From NCBI GenBank assembly GCA_963995525.1, contig OZ023211.1:1677384-1741383 (forward strand): a stretch of DNA of 64,000 bases, written 5' to 3'. A program made the translations under genes and the position numbers. Position 1 is the stretch's first letter, and each line of letters begins with the position of its first letter. Below the pieces are notes generated by a model, which did not search any database, was not told the DNA's origin, and saw only the letters and a program-made list of their open reading frames with translations. Of the stretch, positions 13,981 to 25,469 are shown piece after piece. The DNA comes from Escarpia spicata. Its lineage: Eukaryota > Annelida > Polychaeta > Sabellida > Siboglinidae.

Positions 13981-14858
13981 CATTACAAAAATATATCATT
14001 GTGTGATTAAAATTAATATTGTCATATAAATTTTTAAAAAGAATGTATATTGGCTGCGTGCAAATTATGTAAATATGATTTGTAAATGGTGTTAATGCAT
14101 GGTTTACCATCCGGTTACGCCCCCACACGACTGACATTGTTGGATTCACGATAAGACAATGATGTCCTCGTCCACATGTCAACTAGGGCTTCTTACTTTC
14201 TTATAATATTTTGTTAATTAATTAAAGACTATTTGACAAGTTGCGCGTTTTGTTCACCTCCTCTATCTGTACACAGCTGTACATAGCTGTACACAGCTGT
14301 ACAGCTCAAACGCGTACGTTCCACTGATATTTACCTTTGTCGGCTATTCATTACATATGCGCTATTGTAATTCGATATATTGGTGGCGACCTGTTTAATC
14401 AACATTCACACAATAATATCCACGCAGCCTAGCACAAACAACATGTTCATTAACGTATCATTCCCAAATAAACCGTCCTACATATTCAAACAGACTCGAA
14501 AATTGGATTTCTTGAAACCGCGAGAAAGAAACTCATATAAAGAGGCTGGCGCTGCGGTCAAATATTCCGTTGTTCGCGTGCAAGTGTTCTCGTAATAAAA
14601 CGCTTCGCCGGAAACAGTGCGATATGCCGTGGTTTCCAGTTTCTTAATTATAGCTTAACTAAGTAAATTATTAAGCATACCACTATTATGTCTTCTTCCA
14701 TTCAGGTATGTATGATCCAGTGCCGGATTTAGGGCAGGACAGATTGAGCAGTTTCCCATTTGCTTCAGTAAATAATTTATATGGGGACCTTCACAAAACG
14801 TTTATGCGATCATACTAGCTCCATGAAATAAAAGGTGATGTGACAAAATGATGTTGCT
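13501..14858. other. Unannotated, with an (AT)n run at 13926-13975
   Basis: Holds a perfect AT dinucleotide run and, at about 14266-14305, four closely spaced copies of the palindrome AGCTGTACA or its near variant. No gene recognised. Confidence 0.5.
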
Positions 14859-15556
14859 CCTCTACGAGGTAACGTGACAACTAACAAACCATGGGTGACT
14901 AAGCTAGGTGATGTACGTGCTCCTCTACGAGGTAACGTGACAACTAACAAACCATGGGTGACTAAGCTAGGTGATGTACGTGCTCCTCTACGAGGTAACG
15001 TGACAACTAACAAACCATGGGTGACTAAGCTAGGTGATGTACATGCTCCTCTACGAGGTAACGTGACAACTAACAAACCATGGGTGACTAAGCTAGGTGA
15101 TGTACGTGCTCCTCTACGTGGTAACGTGACAACTAACAAACCATGGGTGACTAAGCTAGGTGATGTACGTGCTCCTCTACGAGGTAACGTGACAACTAAC
15201 AAACCATGGGTGACTAAGCTAGGTGATGTACGTGCTCCTCTACGTGGTAACGTGACAACTAACAAACCATGGGTGACTAAGCTAGGTGATGTACGTGCTC
15301 CTCTACGTGGTAACGTGACAACTAACAAACCATGGGTGACTAAGCTAGGTGATGTACGTGCTCCTCTACGAGGTAACGTGACAACTAACAAACCATGGGT
15401 GACTAAGCTAGGTGATGTACGTGCTCCTCTACGTGGTAACGTGACAACTAACAAACCATGGGTGACTAAGCTAGGTGATGTACGTGCTCCTCTACGTGGT
15501 AACGTGACAACTAACAAACCATGGGTGACTAAGCTAGGTGATGTACGTGCTCAAAG
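14859..15556 (+). repeat. 63-bp minisatellite, 11 copies
   Basis: Eleven nearly identical 63-bp units. The unit is divisible by three, so one frame stays open on each strand: the plus strand reads TTNKPWVTKLGDV and onward, the minus strand LVTHGLLVVTLPRRG. Copies differ mainly at one position, CTACGAGG versus CTACGTGG, plus one GTACATG variant in copy 3. Neither frame has a recognisable domain or an obvious gene context, so I treat it as non-coding. Confidence 0.93.
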
Positions 15557-15649
15557 GTAACCAACAGTTTATGAGTAGTGAATGAATGAACGAATGAATG
15601 AATGATGTTTATTCAACAACAACAACAACATAATACATGCACAGTATGG

Positions 15650-15651
15650 TG

Positions 15652-15719
<68 letters not shown>
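15650..15719 (+). repeat. (CTG)n trinucleotide array, about 23 units
   Basis: Uninterrupted TGC/CTG repeats, preceded by a short (CAA)n run. No flanking coding sequence. Confidence 0.97.
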
Positions 15720-15926
15720 AAAGGACATAGCTGAAGTCATATACTTATATGTTGCTATGCACTTCTAAAAAAAAAACTGAATAAATACAACATATATTGA
15801 ACTGATTGACTTGCACAATGATAACTTACGCTTCACACAATCTTTGCAGGAACGTCTCTCCTGTCCAGTAAGCAATATAGAATATGGCGTTTTGAGTCTC
15901 CGTTGTGTGTCATTTCTGTATCTGCA

Positions 15927-16056
15927 GACACATGGGTCATTCTACCTATTCAGACACATGGGTCATTCTACCTATTCAAACACATGGGTCATTCTACCTA
16001 TTCAGACACATGGGTCATTCTACCTATTCAGACACATGGATCATTCTACCTATTCA
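15927..16056 (+). repeat. 26-bp minisatellite, 5 copies
   Basis: Five units of 26 bp, each holding GACACATGGGTCATTCTACC, with a single-base change (GGATC) in the last and AAACAC in the third. Open frames (Gly-His-Ser-Thr-Tyr type) are artefacts. Confidence 0.93.
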
Positions 16057-16664
16057 GTATAATTTCCAACCCCAAGATGTTGTTTTACATCAGCATACTT
16101 TTCCTTTAATTTGTCTTTTCAATATATCATGTTTGAGTAGCCAGACATCTCACGCTTACATATAAATCGGCATACAAAAAATAGTTAAAACATTAATTTT
16201 ATATTTTTGTCAACTCTGTTAGGGGCATTCCCATACTCAGTAGAGTAATGAAACTTAATCATAGACGAATTATGCTATGATCGGCAACTTGTACCTGTAA
16301 CCTCTGATCATCCAATCATAAAAGATAAATAATTTAATAAGCATGGTTTTTAATTAAATGGCTCTTCCATCGTGTTCGTGTTACTTTTGTCTCACAACAT
16401 ACACTCTGTGCTACCAACTAACGATGCCATTGGTATACGAAAACAATAACGACACCTTTGGTGAAACAGACAAGGTAGTGTATCTGATCTAGACCAGTTC
16501 TGAAAGCTTACCAGTTTCAGGATCATTATTGCAATTTTGGACGGTAACAGAATTGACGTTTTAATAAAAGGATAACAATTGGTAACAAAACTGACCCTGA
16601 ATCAGAGTGAATGAGGACACTGCATCAGACCGGTCATCATTTAATCATAATATCCTAAGGTTAT
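16057..16664. other. Unannotated AT-rich sequence
   Basis: No gene or structured repeat seen between the minisatellite cluster and the minus-strand retrotransposon. Confidence 0.5.
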
Positions 16665-18280
16665 GTTTCAAAACAATGTATTTCCAGTACAATACTTGTA
16701 CATTGTACATCTTCGTTGCCATGTCCTGTGTGGAGGTATTTACATTTCCAAAAAAATAAACAACCTTTGCCACTTTTCAGACCATTTAATTAAACTGTCA
16801 ATATCTTCAACACCTTGCTTGTTATATCATCGTCCAAATCGTTGATATATATTAAGAATAATATAGGTCCCAATACTGATCCCTGTGGTACCCCACTCAA
16901 TACCGATTTCCAGTTTGAAGCCTCCCCATCAACTACTACCTGTTGTCTTCTGTCAATCAGCCATTTTTCTGTCCAGTTAATTATGCCATGGGCTTTTAGT
17001 TTAAGCAGTAATCTTCGATGTGGCACGTTGTTGAAAGCTTTCTGAAAATCTAAGTAGATAATATCTACTGGTGATCTCTCGTCTACCCACTTAGTGATAT
17101 CTTCCAAAAACATAACATATTTGTTAAGCATGACCTCGCTTTTAGAAACCCATGTTGAGATGGGTTTATCAAATTATGTTTAACAAGAAAATCCACCATG
17201 TGATCTTTAATTAGTCTTTCTAATCATTTGCAAATCACCGATGTTAAACTCACTGGTCTGTAGTTCTCTGACTTGTTTCTCGAACCTGTTTTGAATAACG
17301 GTATAATGTTTGCTTCTTTCAATTCTAAAGGAACACTCCCTCTTCTAATTACAAGTTAAAAACTGTTGCAAGCGGTATGCTAATTTGTTCTATAATTTCT
17401 AATGGTAGTTTGAGTGGAATCCCATCCACTCCAGGTGATTTATTGTACTTCATAGCCCTTATTTTCTTAGCCACCATACCAGGGTTACAATTAGCTATCA
17501 TAAATAGTCTGATTCCGCTCCCTTGAACTTAACCTCTGATGCTGGCAGTGAACTAATATCTTCCCTGGTAAACACCGAGCTAAAATACTCATTCAGGTCT
17601 TCTGCCATTAGGAATTCCTCTGATATTATATTTCCAGCACTATCTTCTAGAGGACCGACTTTATCCTGAACTTTCTGTTTGCTCCGAACATATGCATAAC
17701 AATTCTTGCTGTCATGTCTTATATTACAAACTATTTTTTATTCGTAGCTTCTCTTTCAATTTCTAATTTCAGTTGTAGCTTGGTTAAGTGCTTCTTTATA
17801 AATGTTGTAGTTTTCAACATTTCCAGTACGTCTATATGACTTCCACATCATTCGTTTGTTCTTAATTTTTCTAATGGTTTCTATCGATAAGTGTTTCTTT
17901 CTGGACCGTTTACCTTGTTTTTTTCAGGGAACAAATTTATTAACGATGCACTTAATTTCACTCTAAGATATTCCAGCATTCTGTTGCTGTCTTATTCTTC
18001 AGTGTGTTATTCCAGTCTATCTTTGTTAAATATTTCCTCATGTCCTTATATCTTCCTTTGCGGAAATTTATCCTGTACTGCTTTTTACTATTCCTTTCTG
18101 ATTTTACTTTGATGGTAAAATGTATCTGGTTGTGATCGCTACTCCCCAGTGGCTCACATATCTTGACATTGTCAACTAATTCATTCTGTGAGGACAAAAC
18201 TATGTCTAACACATTCTCACCCCTGGTTGGTTCTAGCACATGTTGAGAAAGGAAACTATCTTGTACTAAAACGAAACAAC
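16665..18280 (-). mobile_element. Dead CR1/L2/Rex-like non-LTR retrotransposon, minus strand
   Basis: Read from 18280 leftwards it encodes the end of an APE-type endonuclease (VLEPTRGENVLDIVLSS and GSSDHNQIHF at 18239-17958), a degraded linker, and a reverse transcriptase with motif A ([15 protein letters not shown]) and motif B ([20 protein letters not shown]) at 17131-16800. The catalytic FADD motif of domain C is missing: compared with the plus-strand copy at 40387-40455, about 67 bp are deleted just after VLK, which also shifts the frame. ORF1 and the front of the endonuclease are absent, so the copy is 5' truncated. Several frameshifts and stops make it inactive. It belongs to the same family as the copy at 37815-41060. 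Confidence 0.9.
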
Positions 18281-19364
18281 ATCTGAAAAATAAGATGAAT
18301 TATTCCCAAACATCAACCCTGTTATCCAAATGCCATGCCCTGTTATTGTCTGAGGTACCAGGGTGTCACGTAACAGTGGATATCTCCGTTGTGGGCTCGT
18401 ATTGATGTTGCTCATTGCCACCCATCACGTGACTTGCCATGTTCACATTATCTTACAGCATAATTACTAGAAATATTTATAATTATACTGTCACTGTTTA
18501 TTGAGGAAACTGTGTTGACATGTGTATCTCACACGAGTGTGGGAATATCTCAAAAAAGGTTTTTTAATGCTTGAAATAGATAACCTAAGTTTTATCTTTC
18601 CGTCATGCCACTCAGGAATCATGTGTTGTATTGATATCTGATGATTAATATGTTTTTATATAAAATATACTCTTTCAGCAACAAATTTGTTCAAGTAACA
18701 GGGGTGACATATAATATACGGATACAAAGAAAGGATCAATATTGGCAAACAATATGTAGAATATGCACACGCGGACCAAACACATTAATAGTTGAAACAA
18801 TGTATTTGAGGATAACAACTGTTTTTTACTTGCACTAAGATGTATCTTAATGGCGAGCCTGGCAGGTAAGATTTGGGCCTGTGGACACGGCAATTTTGAC
18901 TTTGCCTATAGTAATAATTCAGTTCCTTTATAAACAGTCAACTGAAGGCATTAAGTGATACCGAATAATATTAAAAAAAACATTCGTACATCAATAGATA
19001 CGATTCCATTTGTCCTACAATACGCAAATGTATAGCTAATAAAGGATGAAAGAGCAAGACACAATATATACCGAATTGGTGGAATTACCCACGCACTCTG
19101 GTATACATTTGCTATTTGATGCAAATTTGTGTTTTTAATGAAAAAATTTGTGCTTTTGTTATGAAGGACGCACTGTAGTATATAGAACGGAAGGGGAAGA
19201 ACTCCGCAGTCGGAAATCCGGCTCTGAGATGGTCCACATTTCGGATTTATTTTGTCACCTGCTCTCTGTCCTGTGTCTCTTCGCCTGACTTTTATATATC
19301 AACCTGCACACATACGCGCGCACGCACACACGCGCCCATGCGCACAAACAAACACACGCACAAA

Positions 19365-19423
<59 letters not shown>

Positions 19424-20427
19424 TCTAACCGCAATGCGATATTTGATAGAACCTTATCTCGTTCGCCTGAAGAGATTAGCACACCTGAACATCGCACATT
19501 GTTGACACACGCTGAGGTCCACTGATACCAGAAGTGGCACCGGAAGTCGACTGCTTGCAGCGGGAGAAAATATCAACTTGCCTGTGTTCCATGCTTCCTC
19601 GTCTTAGTGGTCGTGATGGATCGACAGTTTTCTCTGGATTTTCTCTCGGAACGAAAGGATGAGGCTGCACATGAGTGGTGAACTCCCTCTCACTACTCAC
19701 ATGGCTAGCGAGGAGCCAGACTCTAACTTGATAAAACGTGAGCGCGTGCGCGTGCGTGTGTGTGCGTGCGCATGTTTGTGTGCGCGTGCGTGGGTGTGGG
19801 CGTGTGTTGATTCTCTCGCACTAGCTCTACCCTTTGAACCTTTTATTCTGTCGCAACTGCATCACTGCATTCAGCAGCGGACATGCACACACCGCAATAG
19901 TCTTTAGAACGTGATGACTTGTCGGCTTGGTGTCAGCATGAGCTAGTCCTATATACGAACTGTTTAGACGAATGGCGAATAGTTCTTGGCCTACCTAACG
20001 AAATGTAGTGCATACGAATTGTCGTGAATTATCCATCAAGTAATGTTTCATTATGTATGTTTTGTAGAAATGGGTCACTTTGTGTGTTCTTGCGTGTCTC
20101 CGGGAATTATGTTGCAGGACAGAATTGTTGAACCCCTCCCAAATAACGGATGTCATGTTAAGTGGTGTTCGAAAATAGCCGTGTACACGAAAAATGATAC
20201 AGAACACACAGTATTTTCGTCCATTGAATACTGACTGTTTCTCAGCATATGAATGACTAAGCCCATGTCGGTGCAAGTGGTCCATTCAATCGTTGCGTAT
20301 TAAGTAAGTGTTTTACTATTACCAGTATAGGACAACCGCAGTTCACAAGTGCTCAGATACGTTTCACCGTCTGACTATAAACGTCACGCCGCCTGCGACC
20401 ACGTCACAGCTGTTGCACTTTGAACTG
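18281..20427. other. Unannotated, with a CA-rich microsatellite at 19305-19422
   Basis: The microsatellite begins with ACGCAC and AAACAC variants and ends in pure (CA)n. A short GT/GC-rich run is at about 19740-19805. No protein or RNA gene recognised; open frames of 60-96 residues lack motifs. Confidence 0.5.
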
Positions 20428-20466
20428 TGACGTCAACTCGACTTGCAGCATTGTTGATTGACGTCA
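20428..20466. promoter_or_regulatory. Pair of CRE palindromes
   Basis: Perfect TGACGTCA at 20428-20435 and 20459-20466, with an additional CGTCA half-site in CCACGTCACAGC at about 20399-20410. They could bind CREB/ATF factors. No associated gene start was identified. Confidence 0.4.
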
Positions 20467-21381
20467 TCTGATCAAAGGGTGAGAACTAATCCGCTACCGA
20501 CAGAAAGCTAAGTTGCATCGTTGTATACTTGCGAGTACACTGTTTGTGAAATGTAAATATGTGTCAAGATTTATACCCACAGTGGGCCTGTACTTGCCGA
20601 GTCATCAATATTCACTGTAGTTCTATTATAGGTATACGCAATGTCGGTTTTATCCTACAATCTCCGTTATATTGTATCTGTTTTCGCGTCTTTATCCACG
20701 GAATGTGTTTTATTGAGCACCATTTTTAATAATATTAAATCGTTGTATCTTTATTTATGCCGTCCAGTACGTTTGCAAATAGCCGTCGACAATGTTTACT
20801 GTCCTACATATGGACAAAGTTTACTTGGTTCAGGGTGGACGTATAATTAATACCCATAGATTAGGTTCAATCCGAAACATTACAATGATAGGGACAACGT
20901 ACTTCAAATGTGTTAACTAATTATTATACTACAACATATATTTTGCTGTAAGATATATTGTTATTTTACTTTGATATTTGTGCTGGACCCAAATTGTATT
21001 ATGAACAGTCGGATGTTGTACTGTAAGTTCGTGAAGTTTTAGACGCTTTATGATGATTATAATCTAGTTAAGACATTCTTGCAATGCTTAGTTATACCCG
21101 CACACTACACAACGTCATTGGTTTCTGGCACTCTCTGGTGGTTTCTATCATCACGACAGGTGTGTCGACTTTTAAAAGGAACTACATCATTGATTTGGTC
21201 GTCCTAACACTCTGGGCTAGACCTGGCATTCAAAGACATACTCGCTGTTCTGATTGATCAAAGAAAAGGAAAAACCTAATGTTTCATCCTATCCAGGTCA
21301 TACATGGGCAACCGTCAGTACAACATCATTATAAGCGACGGCGCTGGTTAACTAGTCATTTCTGAAGATTACGTATACTAC
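20467..21381. other. Unannotated AT-rich sequence up to the gap
   Basis: A 69-residue frame at 20641-20850 shows no domain. Nothing else recognised. Confidence 0.5.
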
Positions 21382-21581
21382 NNNNNNNNNNNNNNNNNNN
21401 NNNNNNNNNNNNNNNNNNNNNNNNNNNNNNNNNNNNNNNNNNNNNNNNNNNNNNNNNNNNNNNNNNNNNNNNNNNNNNNNNNNNNNNNNNNNNNNNNNNN
21501 NNNNNNNNNNNNNNNNNNNNNNNNNNNNNNNNNNNNNNNNNNNNNNNNNNNNNNNNNNNNNNNNNNNNNNNNNNNNNNNNN
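21382..21581. other. Assembly gap of exactly 200 N
   Basis: Two hundred unknown bases. The right flank (21582-21730) is strongly purine-rich (GAGAGG, GGAAGAAGG), so the gap may hide an unsequenced purine repeat; its real size is unknown. Confidence 0.99.
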
Positions 21582-22327
21582 AGAGAGGCTAAAGGGCGAT
21601 TATAAGATAGGAAGAAGGGGAGAGGAAGGAGAAGGGATAGCGAGGAGAGTAGAGAGGGGTCCCCCCCCCGAGCGAGGGAGAGACGTTGGAGGACGTAGAG
21701 ACGGAGATATGGAGAAGGAGAGGGGAGAACCCAGGCGGCGAGTTCATGTGCCAAGAACGATATATACAAATAAATATTTTACTCGAAGGACCAATCCGTG
21801 AAATGAATTATACATTACCGAAACATTGCTATGTCTGTTCGCTTCTCGGGGAATCAGTTGGGCCGACATGATAGCTGGAAATAAATGGTGAATAAAATGT
21901 TTACCTGCAGACTCTGTCCTGGAATTATTAACAACTGGAGGCGAAATAGTATGGAATTATTTATGACTATGACTTGCTTGATAACGCCATTTATCAATTA
22001 AACTATGGTCTGTTTTTCTGTTGCCGTGTTCTACTTATAGCCTGCCTACGTCCTATCGCGTTATATAATAACTCGCTCGTAAGACTCATCCTCGCTAGCC
22101 AGAGGTGGCTGACTGTTCAGCAGCCCCAGCACCGCGAGGAGGGTAGGACGTAGATGTGTCTTCGCGTGTTATTCTGTGAACATTTGTTGGTCTCAGGTTT
22201 AGGAGTTGTCTGAATTATTGGGTGTACTGGATGTAAATCAATTTCCACGAGGAGCAATACTATGTTAGATTTGTTAGTTGATTTGACCGCTGAAATGTAA
22301 CATTATGATGTTGACCACTAGTTGATG
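21582..22327. other. Purine-rich gap flank then unannotated sequence
   Basis: Bases 21582-21730 are purine-rich with a run of nine C at 21661-21669. The rest shows no gene. A frame that appears to cross the gap is meaningless. Confidence 0.5.
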
Positions 22328-22440
22328 CTTATATAACTCTCGCGCATGCGCGACGGTAGCTAGCGTCGTCTGAAACAAAATGTCAACGCCATTAGTTGAA
22401 GGTTTGCGCACCTGCTTGAGGTGTGTGCGAGCTTTTAGGT
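22328..22440 (+). promoter_or_regulatory. Candidate core promoter and short first exon
   Basis: In order: TATATAA at about 22330, the perfect palindrome CGCGCATGCGCG (an NRF1-type site) at about 22342, an ATG at 22380 in the context ACAAAATGTC, an open stretch of 20 codons beginning MSTPLVEGLRTCLRC, and a splice-donor-like AG|GTACGA at about 22439. Spacing of TATA to ATG (about 50 bp) suits a short 5' leader. No downstream exon was identified, because a retrotransposon fragment follows. Speculative. Confidence 0.3.
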
Positions 22441-22449
22441 ACGATTGCA

Positions 22450-23075
22450 TGTATTTTTTTTAATTCATTTACGACTTTTAGTCACACTTCATTGAAATAG
22501 TAGGGTAAAAGATTGTTAATTAATTCATAGTAAAATTTTTATTGTTAGATTTGATAAATGTTATCCCTCTTTAGCAACGGAAGTCTTTTTCAAATAGTGT
22601 GTGAGCATTATATTTACTTAAGGATATTATTCGTATTGCTTTTTTTGTAATTTGAAAATTCGATGTGCCTGATGACCCCATAAAAGTAAGCCATAATTAA
22701 TATGAGGGAGATTAAGAGCATTGTATATAATATATAATGTATTAGGTGGTAAAAAATGTTTAAGTTTATTTAGTATGCCTACTGTTTTATATATTTTATT
22801 TGCTATTTTGTTTATATGTCTCTGGCAGTTTAATTGGTTATTTATTGTGATTCCTATAAAAAAAATTAAATCATTTACACATTCAATGTATGCCCCATCT
22901 AGTTGTAACATAGGGTATTAAACTTTTTTTTAGGCATATGAAAAATCATGAATTTATTCTTTTTGGCATTTAGTAACAGTTTATTAGCTTTCAACCAATT
23001 GCTAATCTTTGTTAGTTCTTTGTTAATATTTTCATTTCGCATTTGGCCTTCTGAATCGTTAATGTATTTAGTGTA
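22450..23075 (-). mobile_element. Jockey-like non-LTR retrotransposon fragment
   Basis: On the minus strand, from 23075 leftwards, the translation gives the thumb region of a reverse transcriptase: NKELTKISNWLKANKLLLN, KNKFMIFHMPKKK, then after a frameshift HINKIANKIYKTVGILNKLK, PNTLYIIYNALNLPHINYG and LLLWGHQ, followed by a decayed tail. This motif series is typical of Jockey-like elements. At least two frameshifts and several stops are present. The catalytic palm is absent, so it is a 5'-truncated dead copy, distinct from the family at 16.7 and 37.8 kb. Confidence 0.85.
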
Positions 23076-24001
23076 CTAGTAAGTACATACTCATATAAAC
23101 TACGATTACCACCCTTCCACTAGGACACCCATTCTGTTTCTCTCCCCGCCTCACTCACTCGGTCGGACCTTCACCGTCGGTGAAATATCCACCCGCCCAG
23201 CAGACTGCCAGCATACACTCGCAGGCGCAGTCTGGCCGGGGTGCGTAACGGCCGGGGGTGACAAATGTCCCGTGGTTCATACGAGACTAGATAAGCGTCG
23301 CCCTAGGAGCGTGGGATAAAACCCAGACCCGTGCCCCTGCGCTCGCCCCCCTCTCCCCGCGCGCGAGGAACGCCATATGGGACATCGTTCCACACTTAAC
23401 TATCAACTTAATTTAGTACTACATACGCTTCTTTCAGCAACGGCCCTCGTCTGGCCGCGGTCGGTAAGCCGAGAAAGACAGATAGCTCGGCGCGGTGTCG
23501 AATGTCCCGGCCTCATATTTTACAGTCAGCTTTTAAACAAAGTTCGCTGCTTTTTGTGTTACTATTTAGATAAGGAATTCGCGAGAAGCGAAACCCGATC
23601 GCGCGACTTTAATTAACTGCGTGTGTCCCTACGCACACGCTTCTTTTGTCCAGCGTGTCAGGGGGCTGACCCACATGCCGGCGTATTAACTTAACCCTTG
23701 CTCGCCCGCACACCCCCGACACATGAGACGGGTCGCCCGGGAGGGAGCCTTCAGTGCACGAAGAAGTAGGTCACGCGGGGAGGTCTCGTTGTAGTCAAAA
23801 CGCAAAATTGATTAACCATTAAACCGAATCCAGGACATAATCCGCTCACTTTAATATATTTATGGTGAAAGTAAAATTGGACGATCCGCTAATAATAATG
23901 TTAATTATTTCTTTATAAATAATTATGTCAGTCATTATGACTGTATTGAGAAGCATAATAATGAATTGACGGGATTCTCTCCACAGCAAGTGCTGAATGA
24001 A
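23076..24001. other. GC-rich island (about 23100-23780), no gene recognised
   Basis: Sharp rise in GC and CpG between AT-rich flanks. Two segments share a theme: GTCTGGCCG followed by a GTAA and an AATGTCCCG, at about 23231-23274 and 23450-23509. Open frames have no domain. It may be a CpG island or a decayed repeat. Confidence 0.4.
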
Positions 24002-24133
24002 CATGCATACAAACACACAAACACACACAAGCACGCACGCATACACAAACACACGAACGCACACACGCACGCACGCACACACACACACACGCACGCACAC
24101 ACACACACACAGTACACACACACGCACATACAG

Positions 24134-24175
<42 letters not shown>
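24002..24175. repeat. (CA)n/(CACG)n followed by (AT)n microsatellite
   Basis: CA-rich sequence with ACGCAC variants to about 24135, then a pure AT run to 24175. The retrotransposon 3' end begins about 35 bp further on. Confidence 0.93.
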
Positions 24176-24177
<2 letters not shown>

Positions 24178-24209
24178 CATGAACTCTGGGTACATTTCAA
24201 CAAGGGCAC

Positions 24210-24680
24210 CTATTTAAAATTTAAAAGTCGCATACAACAATATGCATAGACGGATCCTAGGATACCACCGATGGGACAGTGCGAGTAATATGTTTGTAAA
24301 TAATGCTATTGACTCATTTGATGCCCTATTGTGCAAAAAATGTTTCTGGTTTCAGAAAACGGGTTCTTAATGTTAACAATAATATGATAATATATATGTG
24401 TAACTGTAGAGAAATTGTTAATGGGTCCATGTGGTCCTGCTGGTCAAAATATCTACATGTTGTAAAATAGTAACTATATTATATATTTTACATATTTACT
24501 TTATTTATTTTCTTCTATTTATATTACTCTTTTTATATCTTAACTTAGTAATTTGGTTTACTCATTTATATATTTAACTTATTATTTTTTAGCGGTGTAC
24601 CTTATATTCCTAGTTGCTTGTATTATTTAATTGTACATGTACTTAGGGTTTTTGTACCTGAAATAAAAAGCATTAATTCA
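24210..24680 (+). mobile_element. 3' end of a non-LTR retrotransposon
   Basis: The plus strand encodes KVAYNNMHRRILGYHRWDSA then SNMFVNNAIDSFDALL, a conserved block found near the C-terminus of one group of non-LTR reverse transcriptases, followed by a frameshifted tail, an AT-rich 3' region and AATAAA at about 24661. The upstream catalytic part is absent (5' truncated). The same block, diverged, is visible in the element at 25470-26445 (VAYNNVF and related residues), so the two are related. Confidence 0.75.
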
Positions 24681-24718
24681 TATATAAATATATATATATA
24701 TAAATATATATATTATAT

Positions 24719-24750
<32 letters not shown>

Positions 24751-25469
24751 CATACAGAAATAGACACACAGACAGACACACAAACTAAGAGATATGCATG
24801 CACCCATATGAACACGCACGCTAGGATACTCGCACAGAGTATTCGTCGTACAGGGGATGTGGAGGCAGGGAAACGGTTAATCCCAAGAGTCTGCGGTACA
24901 GGGCAGAGAGAAGAGAGAGCAAATGGAGGCCATGTTTTCTCTGTAAATGCCCCGTGCCTCCCTCGGCCGTCCGCGGCCAGGGGGGCCCGAGTGTCCACCA
25001 CAGCTTCACGGAATATCTGCTTTCAGTTCGGTCTTCAAGCTACGCACGTGAAGGAAGATAAGGCAGGGAGAGGGTTTCACAACATCGTCGGAGGTCCGTC
25101 GACGGGGTCTATCTCGCATCGACATGGTCTATCTCGGGCGTCAACCGCCGTCCATGACGTGTTATTGACGAGAAAGGGTTTGATAACGAGGATACCTTAT
25201 TAACTTTTTTGTTTATACTTGTATCTGCTTTATTTTTTAGAAACAATAGTGTGTAGACAAACTAGACACTAGAAATTCGGGTGTGAAGCTAACCCTTTCG
25301 AATCGTCAACGATCCAAAGGAATGAAATAGTGCGGTATAATACTGGTGGGGATAGATAACTATTTAATATATTTCTTTGTGGACGAATGATATGCCGGAA
25401 GTTTTGGATATGGATGTTTTTACACGTGACGTATTAAAATGGATGATCTCAGTAAAAACTAAACAATGT
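24681..25469. other. AT microsatellite then unannotated sequence
   Basis: (AT)n with ATATAC variants at 24681-24755. Bases 24800-25170 are more GC-rich with an open frame of 131 residues lacking motifs. No gene assigned. Confidence 0.45.

Noticed and set aside
14859..15556. Possible CRISPR array or repeat protein
   Set aside because: Units are directly adjacent with no unique spacers, and both strands are equally open, which fits an ordinary minisatellite in animal DNA.
21356..21769. 137-codon frame spanning the N gap
   Set aside because: Half of it is unknown sequence; not interpretable.
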